Source of the DNA: Maribacter stanieri
Lineage (GTDB): Bacteria; Bacteroidota; Bacteroidia; Flavobacteriales; Flavobacteriaceae
Direction: 5' to 3'
Length of the DNA: 64,000 bases
Assembly: GCF_900112245.1 (NCBI RefSeq)
Contig: NZ_FOYX01000005.1
Coordinates: 6,363-70,362, forward strand
Below are positions 45,227-54,759 of the stretch, piece by piece (the first letter of the stretch is position 1; every line of letters starts with the position of its first letter). Position numbers and translations under genes: made by a program. A model generated the notes under the pieces. That model saw only the letters and a list, made by a program, of their open reading frames with translations. It was not told the DNA's origin and did not search any database.

Positions 45227-46528
45227 ATGAGGACAAAAACCCTTAAGAAGAACAAAATCAATGTGGTAACTCTAGGTTGCTCAAAGAATGTTTATGATTC
45301 TGAAGTACTCATGGGCCAGTTAAAGGCCAATGACAAAGAAGTTGTACATGAAGAAGAAGGAAACATTGTTGTTATTAACACTTGTGGCTTTATTGCTAAT
45401 GCAAAAGAAGAAAGTGTTAATACCATTTTAGAATATGTTCAAAAGAAAGAAGACGGTGTAGTAGATAAAGTTTTTGTTACAGGATGTCTTAGTGAACGTT
45501 ACAAGCCAGATTTACAAAAAGAGATTCCTAATGTAGATGAGTATTTTGGTACAAGTGAATTACCCGGATTATTAAAAGCTTTAGGGGCAGATTATAAGCA
45601 TGAATTAATAGGAGAACGTTTAACTACAACTCCTAAGAATTATGCTTATTTAAAAATTGCAGAAGGTTGCGATAGACCTTGCTCTTTCTGTGCAATTCCA
45701 TTAATGCGAGGTAAGCACAAGAGTACTCCTTTAGAAGACTTAGTAACCGAAGCTGAAAAGTTGGCGGCTAAAGGAGTAAAAGAGCTTATTTTAATTGCTC
45801 AAGATCTTACCTACTACGGGTTAGATTTGTATAAGAAAAGAAATCTTGCAGAGCTATTAGAAGCTTTGGTTAAGGTAGAGGGTATTGAATGGATAAGATT
45901 GCATTATGCATTTCCTGCTGGTTTTCCAATGGATGTATTGGATGTGATGAACAGAGAACCAAAGGTTTGTAATTATTTAGATATTCCTTTACAACATATT
46001 TCTGACAGTATTCTTAAAAGTATGCGTCGAGGAACTACAGAAGCCAAAACGACCAAATTACTAAAGGAGTTTAGGGCTGCGGTACCAGAAATGACCATTA
46101 GAACAACCCTTATTGTTGGTTACCCTGGTGAAACAGAAGAAGACTTTGAGATTCTTAAAAACTGGGTTGTTGCCATGCGCTTTGAAAGACTAGGATGTTT
46201 TACATATAGTCATGAAGAAAATACACATGCGTATTCTTTGATTGATGATGTTCCAGAAGAAACAAAGCAAGAGCGTGCTAATATTATAATGGAAATACAG
46301 TCTCAGATTTCTTGGGAATTGAACCAGAAAAAAGTAGGTGAGGTTTTTCGTTGTATTATTGATCGTAAAGAAGGTAACTACTTTATAGGTAGAACAGAAT
46401 TTGATTCTCCGGATGTAGATAATGAGGTTTTAATAGATGCAACTAAGCACTATGTAAAGCAAGGTGAGTTTGTAAATATAAAGATTACAGAAGCAGCTGA
46501 TTTTGACCTTTATGGTGAGCCGGTATAA
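45227..46528 (+). CDS. rimO: Ribosomal protein S12 methylthiotransferase RimO
   Basis: 433 residues, full length. The UPF0004 domain carries the auxiliary 4Fe-4S cysteines C18 (LGCSKNVYDSE), C53 (NTCGFI) and C87 (TGCLSER); the radical-SAM cluster is C148-x3-C152-x2-C155 in EGCDRPCSFC; a TRAM domain ends the protein. It methylthiolates an aspartate of ribosomal protein uS12. In other Bacteroidota rimO directly follows ftsY; here five genes intervene. A terminator follows. Confidence 0.97.
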   Translation: MRTKTLKKNKINVVTLGCSKNVYDSEVLMGQLKANDKEVVHEEEGNIVVINTCGFIANAKEESVNTILEYVQKKEDGVVDKVFVTGCLSERYKPDLQKEIPNVDEYFGTSELPGLLKALGADYKHELIGERLTTTPKNYAYLKIAEGCDRPCSFCAIPLMRGKHKSTPLEDLVTEAEKLAAKGVKELILIAQDLTYYGLDLYKKRNLAELLEALVKVEGIEWIRLHYAFPAGFPMDVLDVMNREPKVCNYLDIPLQHISDSILKSMRRGTTEAKTTKLLKEFRAAVPEMTIRTTLIVGYPGETEEDFEILKNWVVAMRFERLGCFTYSHEENTHAYSLIDDVPEETKQERANIIMEIQSQISWELNQKKVGEVFRCIIDRKEGNYFIGRTEFDSPDVDNEVLIDATKHYVKQGEFVNIKITEAADFDLYGEPV

Positions 46529-46533
46529 AGAAT

Positions 46534-46572
46534 AATGGATTCTCAAATTGTATTTGAGAATCCATTGTTTTT
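46534..46572 (+). terminator. Rho-independent terminator of rimO
   Basis: A perfect 15-bp stem AATGGATTCTCAAAT / ATTTGAGAATCCATT with loop TGT and a GTTTTTATCTTTTTT tail, six bases after the stop. It also faces the convergent DUF3999 gene, where the tail is poorer. Confidence 0.93.
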
Positions 46573-46579
46573 ATCTTTT

Positions 46580-47806
46580 TTAAAGTTCCTTTTTCATCAT
46601 ACCTATTGTAAAATATCCTAATAAACCTATTACAATAACTATAATAGCCCATAGCCACCATTTATTTTCGAAAAGAGGTGCGGTAGTTTGTGTTTCTTTT
46701 TTAGGTAGCTCGGTAACTTTACCAAAACTCAAATTAGAAATGCTTTCTGGTAATGATACTCTTGTTTTAGTGATATCATAATTAGGTCTCCTTGCATTTT
46801 TCTTACCATAAACTAGAAAGTAATCTGCAGGTTGAGTAAAACGCGTGGTTAGCGTATGTATATATCCCTTCAACCTAACATCAGAAATTTTTAAAGGTTG
46901 ATTATCGTTGTTTAAAATTATGATACGAATCTTTTGGGCCAAGGTGCCTGGTAATTGAAAACTATTATCTTCAATAGAGGAAAGCGTTTTTGTAGCCATT
47001 GGTCTAAAATTGTAATGATACCCCTTTTCAGTTTCAACACTATCAGCTAAATATTGAATAGAAATAGATCTGTAATAATCAATTTTGTCATCGACCGTAA
47101 GTTCTAATAAATTAAGAGGTACACGATTATTTAAATCAACATCTATAATAGTTTTTTTGTCCTCTTTAGAAATTTTAAAAGAGCGTACTTTATAATCACG
47201 ATATGCTGCTATTTTTTTTGCCTTTTTTAGAATCTGTACTGAAGTTAAATTCGGTTTTTCTGGACTCTTTATCAATAACCTATAAAATTTGAAGTTTGCA
47301 TCTGGAAACTTCAATGTGGTAAAGGAATAATCGGTTTGGTCATTATTTATAGATAGAATACGATAATCTTCTAAAAGATTAAACCATTCTTTCTGGTTCT
47401 GACTTCCTTCAAGCGTAATTAGCCAATTAAAATTAATGTCTTGTATGTTTAACTTAATTTCATTGATCAATTCTTTCTGAGGAACTTCATATGTATAGAA
47501 AAATCCTTTAGAATTATTAACGGTATTTAGAAGGTTAAAAGAAATCTCTGAATTGGCATGCTCTGCTTTTGAAACCCTGTGTAAATAAGGGGCTTCAATT
47601 GTGTCTATAGCGGTTACGCCATAAATACGAATATCTGCCATGTTGGTATTTAAATCTCTAAATACCTCGTTAGGTACTTCAATGTTGTGCCAAAGACTAT
47701 CTACTCCTATTAAGTCTATTTTTTTAGAGTAAGAGTTCATCTGTGCATTACAGAATGATATTGCCAATAAAGTAAGAATTACAAGTAGATTAATTTTTGG
47801 TTTCAT
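46580..47806 (-). CDS. DUF3999 family envelope protein
   Basis: 408 residues. A signal peptide (INLLVILTLLAISFCNAQ), an extended beta-rich periplasmic domain (SYSKKIDLIGVDSLWHNIEVPNEVF ... ISIQYLADSVETEKG) and one C-terminal transmembrane helix (WWLWAIIVIVIGLLGYFTIGMM) match DUF3999. The start overlaps the end of the DUF2339 gene by 17 bases, so the two are translated together. DUF3999-DUF2339 pairs recur in bacteria; both are envelope proteins of unknown function that probably form a complex. Confidence 0.87.
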   Translation of the reverse strand: MKPKINLLVILTLLAISFCNAQMNSYSKKIDLIGVDSLWHNIEVPNEVFRDLNTNMADIRIYGVTAIDTIEAPYLHRVSKAEHANSEISFNLLNTVNNSKGFFYTYEVPQKELINEIKLNIQDINFNWLITLEGSQNQKEWFNLLEDYRILSINNDQTDYSFTTLKFPDANFKFYRLLIKSPEKPNLTSVQILKKAKKIAAYRDYKVRSFKISKEDKKTIIDVDLNNRVPLNLLELTVDDKIDYYRSISIQYLADSVETEKGYHYNFRPMATKTLSSIEDNSFQLPGTLAQKIRIIILNNDNQPLKISDVRLKGYIHTLTTRFTQPADYFLVYGKKNARRPNYDITKTRVSLPESISNLSFGKVTELPKKETQTTAPLFENKWWLWAIIVIVIGLLGYFTIGMMKKEL

Positions 47807-50153
47807 CAGAAATAATGTGTTTGTATTTATTGTATAGAAATGATATTATTAATAATAAGATACCCAATGAGACAAATACGATTGTCTTAGATATGGTATT
47901 CAATGATGAAATATCATAGAAGAACAATTTAATTAACGTGAGGGAGAAAAGAATAATGGCACCAATACGTAAGTGTTTTTTCTTTTTCCAAATACCTATT
48001 GCAATTAATAAAAGGGCATAAAGTCCCCAAAGAATACTAAGTCCTAATTTGTAAGATTGATCAGATCCAGATAAATCCATCCAGTTTAGTAATTCACTAC
48101 TGGTAATCCAAATTATAGATACATGTAGTAGAATTTCAAACGAAATTTTGTAATTGATTTTTAAATAATCTTGTTGTGCTGATTTATAAATAGTAAACAA
48201 TAAGAATGCAAAAAATGCAAAGGAGATGTACCTAAGGTAAATATTAAAAGTTCCAATATTATAAAATTCAGTAAGCTCTTGGAAAATGAAATTTTCGCGT
48301 AGCTCACTTAATATATAAAGACCAATTGTTAAGAATGCAAGGGTTGTTAATAATGCTGCAACAATTGATACAATACTTAAAACCTTGTCTTTAATTTTAT
48401 AGGTGTTTACTAGGCTTACAATGCTAACGAAAAACATGGTATAGAGTATTTTCCAAATAGATTCAAGGTCTTTGAGATTAAAATTGTATTCTGGGTAATA
48501 ACCAGACTCACTAGATATTTCTATTTTAGATGCCTCAAAGGCATTATTCCAATACTGTTCAATTTCAAGATAAAAGGCAAAATAAAGAGTACTTACAAAT
48601 AAAAGAGGGACCCCAATCCCCATTATTTTTTGAACTACAGATTGTTTCTCTGAGACGAATTTTATTTGAATCCAATTTATAAACCCAAAGACCGCAGCAC
48701 ATAATATAGAAGTCAAGAAAGTGGTATTTAATAGAAGGCTCCATTCTTCTGTGGTATTTAGATAAGAGTAGCTCTGTGCCCAATCCATCGTTAAACTTAA
48801 GAACGCTAAAGCAGCCATGATATATGAAAGGTATTCATAGAAAACAACTTTTTTTGTACGACCTATCCAAAAAAGCAGTGCAGCTTCTAAAGCCCAAATT
48901 AGTGTTACCCAGTTACCATCTAATTGTACAGGTACGGCGATGGTTATAAATGTGAGTACAAAACCTGCAGTTAAAAAGAACAGTTTACGATCTGCTAATT
49001 TCCTTTTAAAAATTAATACGGTGATTCCAAAATGTATTAATGCGTTAAGAAGTGTAAATAGTCCTAAATAAAGTTCTCCTCCTTCATAATCATACAGCCA
49101 AGCAATTCCAAAACCATAAAATAGGAATGAATTTAATAGAATCAGAATGATGTCGCCAACCTTAAATTGTTCAGATTTGATTAATTTAAAAGCGAGGAAC
49201 GTAGCATAAAAAAGAAAGAAGAAAATACTGAGGAATAAAAATCCCATAGCGAAATCTTCATCATAGCTAGAAAAAGAATACCACGTGCCATAAATTAACC
49301 AAGTAAAGGTGAATGAAAGGTAATAGAGGGCTTTCCAATACTTCTTAAAGGAAATAACCAATAGACCAATATTAATTAAGGCTATGTAGCTAAATAGCCC
49401 TGTAAAGTTACCTGAGTCATTGCTTAATAAAAATGGTACCGCGTAAGCACCAACAAGGCCTATGTGCGCAATAACTTGTTTATTATAGCTTAATGCAGAT
49501 ACTACTCCAAACACGGTACATAACAGCATAATGCCGAATGCCATTAGTTGTGGGAACAACCCGTAGAGGTCGTACGCGGCAAAGGTGATGAAGTATAAAA
49601 TAGCTAATGCGCCACTTACTAAAACAGCACTATAATTCTCATATTTTGCTTTTAATTTAAAGCCAAAACCAATTAGGCCCAAACCTACCAAATAACCTAG
49701 GATTATTCTAGTGAGAGGACTTATTAAGTTATTTTCAATAGAGTATTTTGCACCGATAACAACACCAATTACGGTAATTAATATTCCTATTTTGTTAATA
49801 AGGTTTTCACCGATGAATTTCTCAAGATTTGATTTTCTTTTTGGAAAAATCTGTTTCTTTTCAAGAGTAAGTATAGGTTCTTCTTTAATTTCAACTGGTT
49901 CTACCTGTGTTTGATTAGTAGTCTCAATAACAACCGGCTCAGTAATGGTAATAGATTCTTTTTCAAATATTGCCTCTTTTGGTGTATTTGGTTGTTCTTT
50001 AGAATCTTGATTGAATTTTAAAGCTTGTGTATTTCGAAGTATTTGAATATCTCTACGAATTTCATTTACCTCAATATTAAAATCTTGCTGCTTTTTTAGA
50101 AGTAATTCTAACTTCTGCAACAAGACGCTTATTTGTTCTTGGTCGGTAGGCAT
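47790..50153 (-). CDS. DUF2339 family multi-pass membrane protein
   Basis: 787 residues. A short cytosolic coiled coil (LLQKLELLLKKQQDFNIEVNEIRRDIQIL) and an acidic/Pro-Glu linker lead into about 20-24 transmembrane helices from residue ~120 (NLINKIGILITVIGVVIGAKYS and on), with KFIGENLINKIGI the usual start of the family. The size and helix count match DUF2339. Function unknown; transporter or envelope-assembly roles have been guessed. Upstream partner of the DUF3999 gene. Confidence 0.88.
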   Translation of the reverse strand: MPTDQEQISVLLQKLELLLKKQQDFNIEVNEIRRDIQILRNTQALKFNQDSKEQPNTPKEAIFEKESITITEPVVIETTNQTQVEPVEIKEEPILTLEKKQIFPKRKSNLEKFIGENLINKIGILITVIGVVIGAKYSIENNLISPLTRIILGYLVGLGLIGFGFKLKAKYENYSAVLVSGALAILYFITFAAYDLYGLFPQLMAFGIMLLCTVFGVVSALSYNKQVIAHIGLVGAYAVPFLLSNDSGNFTGLFSYIALINIGLLVISFKKYWKALYYLSFTFTWLIYGTWYSFSSYDEDFAMGFLFLSIFFFLFYATFLAFKLIKSEQFKVGDIILILLNSFLFYGFGIAWLYDYEGGELYLGLFTLLNALIHFGITVLIFKRKLADRKLFFLTAGFVLTFITIAVPVQLDGNWVTLIWALEAALLFWIGRTKKVVFYEYLSYIMAALAFLSLTMDWAQSYSYLNTTEEWSLLLNTTFLTSILCAAVFGFINWIQIKFVSEKQSVVQKIMGIGVPLLFVSTLYFAFYLEIEQYWNNAFEASKIEISSESGYYPEYNFNLKDLESIWKILYTMFFVSIVSLVNTYKIKDKVLSIVSIVAALLTTLAFLTIGLYILSELRENFIFQELTEFYNIGTFNIYLRYISFAFFAFLLFTIYKSAQQDYLKINYKISFEILLHVSIIWITSSELLNWMDLSGSDQSYKLGLSILWGLYALLLIAIGIWKKKKHLRIGAIILFSLTLIKLFFYDISSLNTISKTIVFVSLGILLLIISFLYNKYKHIISDETKN

Positions 50154-50239
50154 AGGCGTTGGTTTTAACCCTTACTTAAAAGGATCTTCTAGTTTAAACG
50201 TAAAAGATGTGAATATGTTGGAAAGAAATTTCTGTACGT

Positions 50240-50283
50240 TAAAATAAAATATCCCTGAAACGATTATTATCGTTTCAGGGATA
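50240..50283 (-). terminator. Rho-independent terminator after the DUF4177 gene
   Basis: A 15-bp stem TATCCCTGAAACGAT / ATCGTTTCAGGGATA, 4-base loop; on the minus strand followed by TTTTATTTTA. It ends the M14-DUF4177 transcript, and separates it from the DUF2339 promoter. Confidence 0.9.
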
Positions 50284-50324
50284 TAAAAAATATTTATTTT
50301 TAAGCGAAAATCTATAAAAGATAG

Positions 50325-50519
50325 TTACCGCTCAAAATATAAATATATATACATTGCCGCACCAAAATTGGAGGCATCTGTTGAGACTAAACGCCATCCC
50401 TCTTTTGCATAACTATCTAGCTTTTCTTGAATTTCCTTGTTTGAAGTATCAACAATATGAAATTTATCAAAGGTTAGTTTTGAATAGTATATTAAGGTTT
50501 CAACTTTATATTCTTTCAT
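50325..50519 (-). CDS. DUF4177 small protein
   Basis: 64 residues: MKEYKVETLIYYSKLTFDKF ... LDSYAKEGWRLVSTDAS ... AAMYIYLYFER. The pattern EYKVE....(helix)..YA.EGWRLV......YLYFER is that of DUF4177, a small alpha/beta fold seen in many bacteria. No function known. It follows the M14 peptidase gene by eight bases, so it shares its transcript. Confidence 0.85.
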   Translation of the reverse strand: MKEYKVETLIYYSKLTFDKFHIVDTSNKEIQEKLDSYAKEGWRLVSTDASNFGAAMYIYLYFER

Positions 50520-50527
50520 GATATTAT

Positions 50528-52981
50528 CTATTTAACCATGAATAATGCGTTGGCAAAAAATAATTTCCCATTTTCCCAGAAACCTCTAAAAAGCGGATTG
50601 TCTACCATGTAAATTACTTGTCCACGCCCCATTTCTTCGGTTCCGAAAATTAATGTTTCTGCTATTTTTTTCTTTGCCTCACTTCCCGCGAAACCAGATA
50701 TTGGTTCGTTATCTCCCTCACTTAAATATACAGCACTACCGTTATCTAAGTACTTATAAGAACGTGCGCCCAATTTTAAAGTAAAGTAGGTGTCGTCGTA
50801 ACCATAAGCTAGTGGGTTGGTGTTATCTACTGTCGCTTTAAAAATAGCTCCAGTAATTGTAGATTTTATCTGCTCTCTTTCAGAAATTTCAAAAGATCCA
50901 ATGGTATCTGAGGAGTCTTTTTTTATTTCTTTTTCCTTCAAATCAAAATCATCGTCAGATGCGGTAATACCATCAATTGCGCCACCCATGGCAATTAGCT
51001 TACCTCCATGTTTTACCCAATCTTTAATTTTTTCTTTAGTGTAAGTGGTTAAAAAACTATTATACCCTCTACCATCAGGTAAAATCAATATATCATATTT
51101 GGTAAGGTCAACTCTCGCAAAATAATCTTCATCCAATACAGAAATAGGGTAGTCTAATTGTTGTTCAAAGAAGTTCCATATTTCACCAAAACGAAGGGTA
51201 GAGGTCGGCTCTCCAGAAAGTACTGCAATATTTAAACTTTGAATAACATCAACATAACTAGAGCCAAAATCTTTTCCACTTTCAACAAAACCAGTGTTGG
51301 TAGATATAAGATTTTTATTTTGATTCTTAGAGGCTGTACTTAAAATTTTGTTGAAATTTTTAAGGTTTTTGTTGTCGCTTTTAGTGATAATTAATGTGCC
51401 ACGTTCATGAGCAATTCCATCTACTGTGAATGGTTTATGAGCATAACGCACACGTACTTTATTGCGTAATAATTCAGCTAAGAATCTGGCATCTTTCATG
51501 CTGTTCCAGTCTGCTAAATAAGCATAACTATTTGCTGCTACACCTTTAAGTTCTGGTTTGCTGTTTACAGCAGTTGTTCCATTAAAACTACTTTCACTAG
51601 CAATTGCATTAACTCCGTAAGCATAAGGCAGAGACCATGCCGTAATGTCATAAGTAACAGAGTCGCTTAGTTTTGCCATTGGCTCAAACAATACCTTAAC
51701 CAATGTGCCCTTTGCCTGATCTGTTGAAATGACAATACTTTTGTCGGTTGTTTTCAAAGAGCTAATTTTTCCTGTAGCATAGTTGTAACCTTTTACGGAA
51801 CTATTACTGCCAGCTTTGTATTCAATTTCGTGCTTGCTTAACAGGTTGGTCAATAATTCTAGCTTATCAGGATTACCGTTAAGTACATAGCTTTTGTATT
51901 TGAAATCTTTTTTAAGATGAAATTTTTTAAACTCATCATTTAATTTGTTCACATTGTTTGCCGCTACCTCTACAGTAGATAAACCAGTAGTATGGTGATG
52001 CGCAATTCTATCTTTTAATGTAAGTGTGTCGCCAATACTGGTTATAATGCCTAAACCTGCACGACCACTACCACCTTGTTCGTAGGTCATACCGATACCA
52101 CCGTTGTAAGTAGGGTAGGTGTCACCATAACTTGGATAAAGTAGGTCAAATACTTCTTTAGTAAAATAAAACCAACCGTTTTCATCAAAATATTTGGCAT
52201 GATTTTTACCGATAGTTTTTTGAAATTCTCTTTGAAAATCGGTTACAACCTCATGAAATGGCTCTGCGGCAGGAGCAAAATAATATGGATTATCTACGCC
52301 TTGTTCGTGAAAATCTACGTGTACGTGAGGCAACCATTTATTAAACTGCTTTAAACGTTGTTGACTTTCAACTTGTGTTAACCAGGCCCAATCTCTATTT
52401 AAATCGAACATGTAGTGGTTGCTACGGCCGCTCCACCAGTTTTCATGATGTTCCTTGCTATTAGGGTCTACTTGGTTGGGTGAATTTTTAAATTGATTGT
52501 ACCAGTTAACGTAACGATCTCGTCCGTCAGGGTTAATACATGGGTCAATTAAAACTACAATGTTTTCTAGGTAACTACTTTTGCTTGTAAACAAATCATA
52601 AATGGTTTGCATTGAAGCCTCTGTACTTACACTCTCATTACCATGAACATTATAGCTAAGCCATACAATTGCCTTGTCAGGTGTGCCCTCGCCATTTAAT
52701 CCTTTCATATGCTCTTCCCTAATTTTATCAAGGTTTTGCATATTTTCTTTGGTAGAAATAGTAGCCAATAATAAAGGCCTGCGTTCATTGGTTTTACCGT
52801 ATTCAATAAGCTTCATACGTTGAGGTTCAGCTTCTGCTAAATATTGATAATAATCAACGACCTCATGGTGTCTTGTAAATTGTGTTCCTAGTTCGTACCC
52901 TAAAAACTCCGACGGAGATTTTAACTGAGCTAAACCTAAAAGTGGCATTAAAAGTAATGCGTAGCGTAAAATTAGTTTCAT
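50528..52981 (-). CDS. M14 family zinc carboxypeptidase (large, exported)
   Basis: 817 residues from ATG 52981; the frame opens at 53005, but a -7 box at 53007-53014 would start transcription after 53005, so the later ATG is preferred. Signal peptide MKLILRYALLLMPLLGLAQ. The zinc site is H113-x2-E116 (NVHGNESVSTEA) and H225 (HVDFHEQG); substrate arginine in NPDGRDRY. After the peptidase domain (about 35-330) comes a Ser/Lys/Asn-rich middle and, at about 590-720, a class I glutamine-amidotransferase-like Rossmann fold (YDILILPDGRGY, WVKHGGKLIAMGGAIDG). It probably trims peptides outside the cytosol. Confidence 0.9.
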   Translation of the reverse strand: MKLILRYALLLMPLLGLAQLKSPSEFLGYELGTQFTRHHEVVDYYQYLAEAEPQRMKLIEYGKTNERRPLLLATISTKENMQNLDKIREEHMKGLNGEGTPDKAIVWLSYNVHGNESVSTEASMQTIYDLFTSKSSYLENIVVLIDPCINPDGRDRYVNWYNQFKNSPNQVDPNSKEHHENWWSGRSNHYMFDLNRDWAWLTQVESQQRLKQFNKWLPHVHVDFHEQGVDNPYYFAPAAEPFHEVVTDFQREFQKTIGKNHAKYFDENGWFYFTKEVFDLLYPSYGDTYPTYNGGIGMTYEQGGSGRAGLGIITSIGDTLTLKDRIAHHHTTGLSTVEVAANNVNKLNDEFKKFHLKKDFKYKSYVLNGNPDKLELLTNLLSKHEIEYKAGSNSSVKGYNYATGKISSLKTTDKSIVISTDQAKGTLVKVLFEPMAKLSDSVTYDITAWSLPYAYGVNAIASESSFNGTTAVNSKPELKGVAANSYAYLADWNSMKDARFLAELLRNKVRVRYAHKPFTVDGIAHERGTLIITKSDNKNLKNFNKILSTASKNQNKNLISTNTGFVESGKDFGSSYVDVIQSLNIAVLSGEPTSTLRFGEIWNFFEQQLDYPISVLDEDYFARVDLTKYDILILPDGRGYNSFLTTYTKEKIKDWVKHGGKLIAMGGAIDGITASDDDFDLKEKEIKKDSSDTIGSFEISEREQIKSTITGAIFKATVDNTNPLAYGYDDTYFTLKLGARSYKYLDNGSAVYLSEGDNEPISGFAGSEAKKKIAETLIFGTEEMGRGQVIYMVDNPLFRGFWENGKLFFANALFMVK

Positions 52982-53006
52982 ATAGTTATTTGTGTTCTGA
53001 GTCATC

Positions 53007-53014
53007 CAAATCTA
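53007..53014 (-). promoter_or_regulatory. Candidate -7 element of the M14 gene
   Basis: On the minus strand TAGATTTG, a TAnnTTTG match, places the transcription start near 53000 and therefore after the first in-frame ATG. Confidence 0.5.
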
Positions 53015-53152
53015 TTAAAATAATTATAAAATGACATTGATTTGTGATGTATTTCGCCGAGTAATTGGGTTTTTAATACTAGTGGTAATTAACTTATATT
53101 TAGGAAATGTAAAACGAAAGGGTTTTATATTTACCACGTATTTACTTTTTAT

Positions 53153-54757
53153 ATGGATATTGATTGTTTGCCCATAGCAAAAACGGGCTATTTTTCGAAA
53201 TTAATTTGCGACTACATTGCTAAGGATGCTAAACTTAAACCATTATATAATCGGTTTCCCGATGTTGAAGGTTTCAAAGGGCAATTAGAAGAAAAAGGGA
53301 AGCATTTTTCCCAAGTCCAGCGAAATGTGCTGCATGCTTCTATGCTAAAACAATATAAGAATACTGATACTTCTGAAGGTACGGCTACCAATATTGAGCT
53401 ATTAAAAGAGAAAAATACGTTTACCATAGTTACCGGGCACCAATTAAATCTATTTACCGGTCCGTTGTACTTTCTTTATAAGATTATTTCCACTATCAAT
53501 TTAACAACACAGTTAAAAAAGGAATATCCAAATTCTAATTTTGTGCCTGTTTATTGGATGGCTACAGAGGATCATGATTTCGATGAAATAAATTATTTCA
53601 ATTTTAAAGGATTAAAATTTCAATGGAATAAAGAAGCTTCGGGTGCTGTTGGTCATTTGACTACAGAAGGTTTAGATGAGGTTTTTACGCTATTTGCAAA
53701 GTCAATAGGAGATAGTAAAAATGCAAATGTATTAAAGCAGCTTTTCGAAGAAGCTTACTTAAAGCATAATAACTTAACGGATGCAACTCGTTATTTAGCG
53801 AATGAAATCTTTAAGGACTACGGATTAGTAATTGTAGATGGTGATGATATCGACTTAAAAAAGTCGCTTGTTCCATATATGAAGAAAGATATTTTTGAGC
53901 AAACCGCTTTTGATAAAGTTTCGGAGACAATTAAGGAAATAGAGCAGATTTCTACAGATTATCCAGTTCAAGTAAATCCTCGTGAAATCAATTATTTCTA
54001 TTTAAAAGAAGGAATTCGTGAACGTTTTATAGAGAGCAAGGGAGCGTTTGTTGTAAACGACACCAACATTTCTTTTACAAAAGAAGAATTGATTGATGAG
54101 ATGGATACACATCCAGAACGGTTTTCACCTAATGTAATCGCCAGGCCTTTATATCAAGAAGTTATTTTGCCTAACCTATGTTATATAGGCGGAGGCGGAG
54201 AAATAGCCTATTGGTTAGAATTGAAAACTGCTTTTGAAGCCTTGAATGTTCCGTTTCCAATTTTATTGGTTCGAAATTCAGCCTTGATTATATCTGGAAA
54301 GCAAGCGGACAAGCTAGAGCGAATGAATATCTCAAAATCAGATATATTCTTAAAGCAAAATAGCTTGATCAATAAGAAGATTAGAGAGATATCAAATATT
54401 GACATTGACTTTTCTCCACAAAAGAAATTATTAGAAGAGCAGTTTAAAGAAATGTATGCACTAGCCGAAAGGACAGATAAATCATTTATAGGTGCGGTAA
54501 AAGCCCAAGAAGTAAAGCAGAAAAAAGGTTTGGATGCTTTAGAGAAAAGACTACTGCAAGCACAAAAGAAAAAATTAAAAGACCATGTTGTTCGTATGAC
54601 CGAACTACAGAACGAAATTTTTCCAAACCAATCTTTGCAGGAAAGACAATCAAATTTTTCTGTGTTTTATTTAGAATATGGTGAAGATTTAGTGCCTATG
54701 TTATTTAATGCCTTAGAGCCATTAAATTTAAGTTTCACGGTCATTACACAAGATTAA
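53153..54757 (+). CDS. bshC: Bacillithiol biosynthesis cysteine-adding enzyme BshC
   Basis: 534 residues, the BshC length. VTGHQLNLFTGPLYFLYKIISTIN, PVYWMATEDHDFDEINYFNF and the C-terminal coiled coil are BshC hallmarks; it adds cysteine to glucosamine-malate in the last step of bacillithiol synthesis, in the cytosol. bshA and bshB are not in the window. Bacillithiol use in Bacteroidota is established by gene content. It starts 148 bases downstream of the divergent M14 gene. Confidence 0.95.
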   Translation: MDIDCLPIAKTGYFSKLICDYIAKDAKLKPLYNRFPDVEGFKGQLEEKGKHFSQVQRNVLHASMLKQYKNTDTSEGTATNIELLKEKNTFTIVTGHQLNLFTGPLYFLYKIISTINLTTQLKKEYPNSNFVPVYWMATEDHDFDEINYFNFKGLKFQWNKEASGAVGHLTTEGLDEVFTLFAKSIGDSKNANVLKQLFEEAYLKHNNLTDATRYLANEIFKDYGLVIVDGDDIDLKKSLVPYMKKDIFEQTAFDKVSETIKEIEQISTDYPVQVNPREINYFYLKEGIRERFIESKGAFVVNDTNISFTKEELIDEMDTHPERFSPNVIARPLYQEVILPNLCYIGGGGEIAYWLELKTAFEALNVPFPILLVRNSALIISGKQADKLERMNISKSDIFLKQNSLINKKIREISNIDIDFSPQKKLLEEQFKEMYALAERTDKSFIGAVKAQEVKQKKGLDALEKRLLQAQKKKLKDHVVRMTELQNEIFPNQSLQERQSNFSVFYLEYGEDLVPMLFNALEPLNLSFTVITQD

Positions 54758-54759
54758 AT

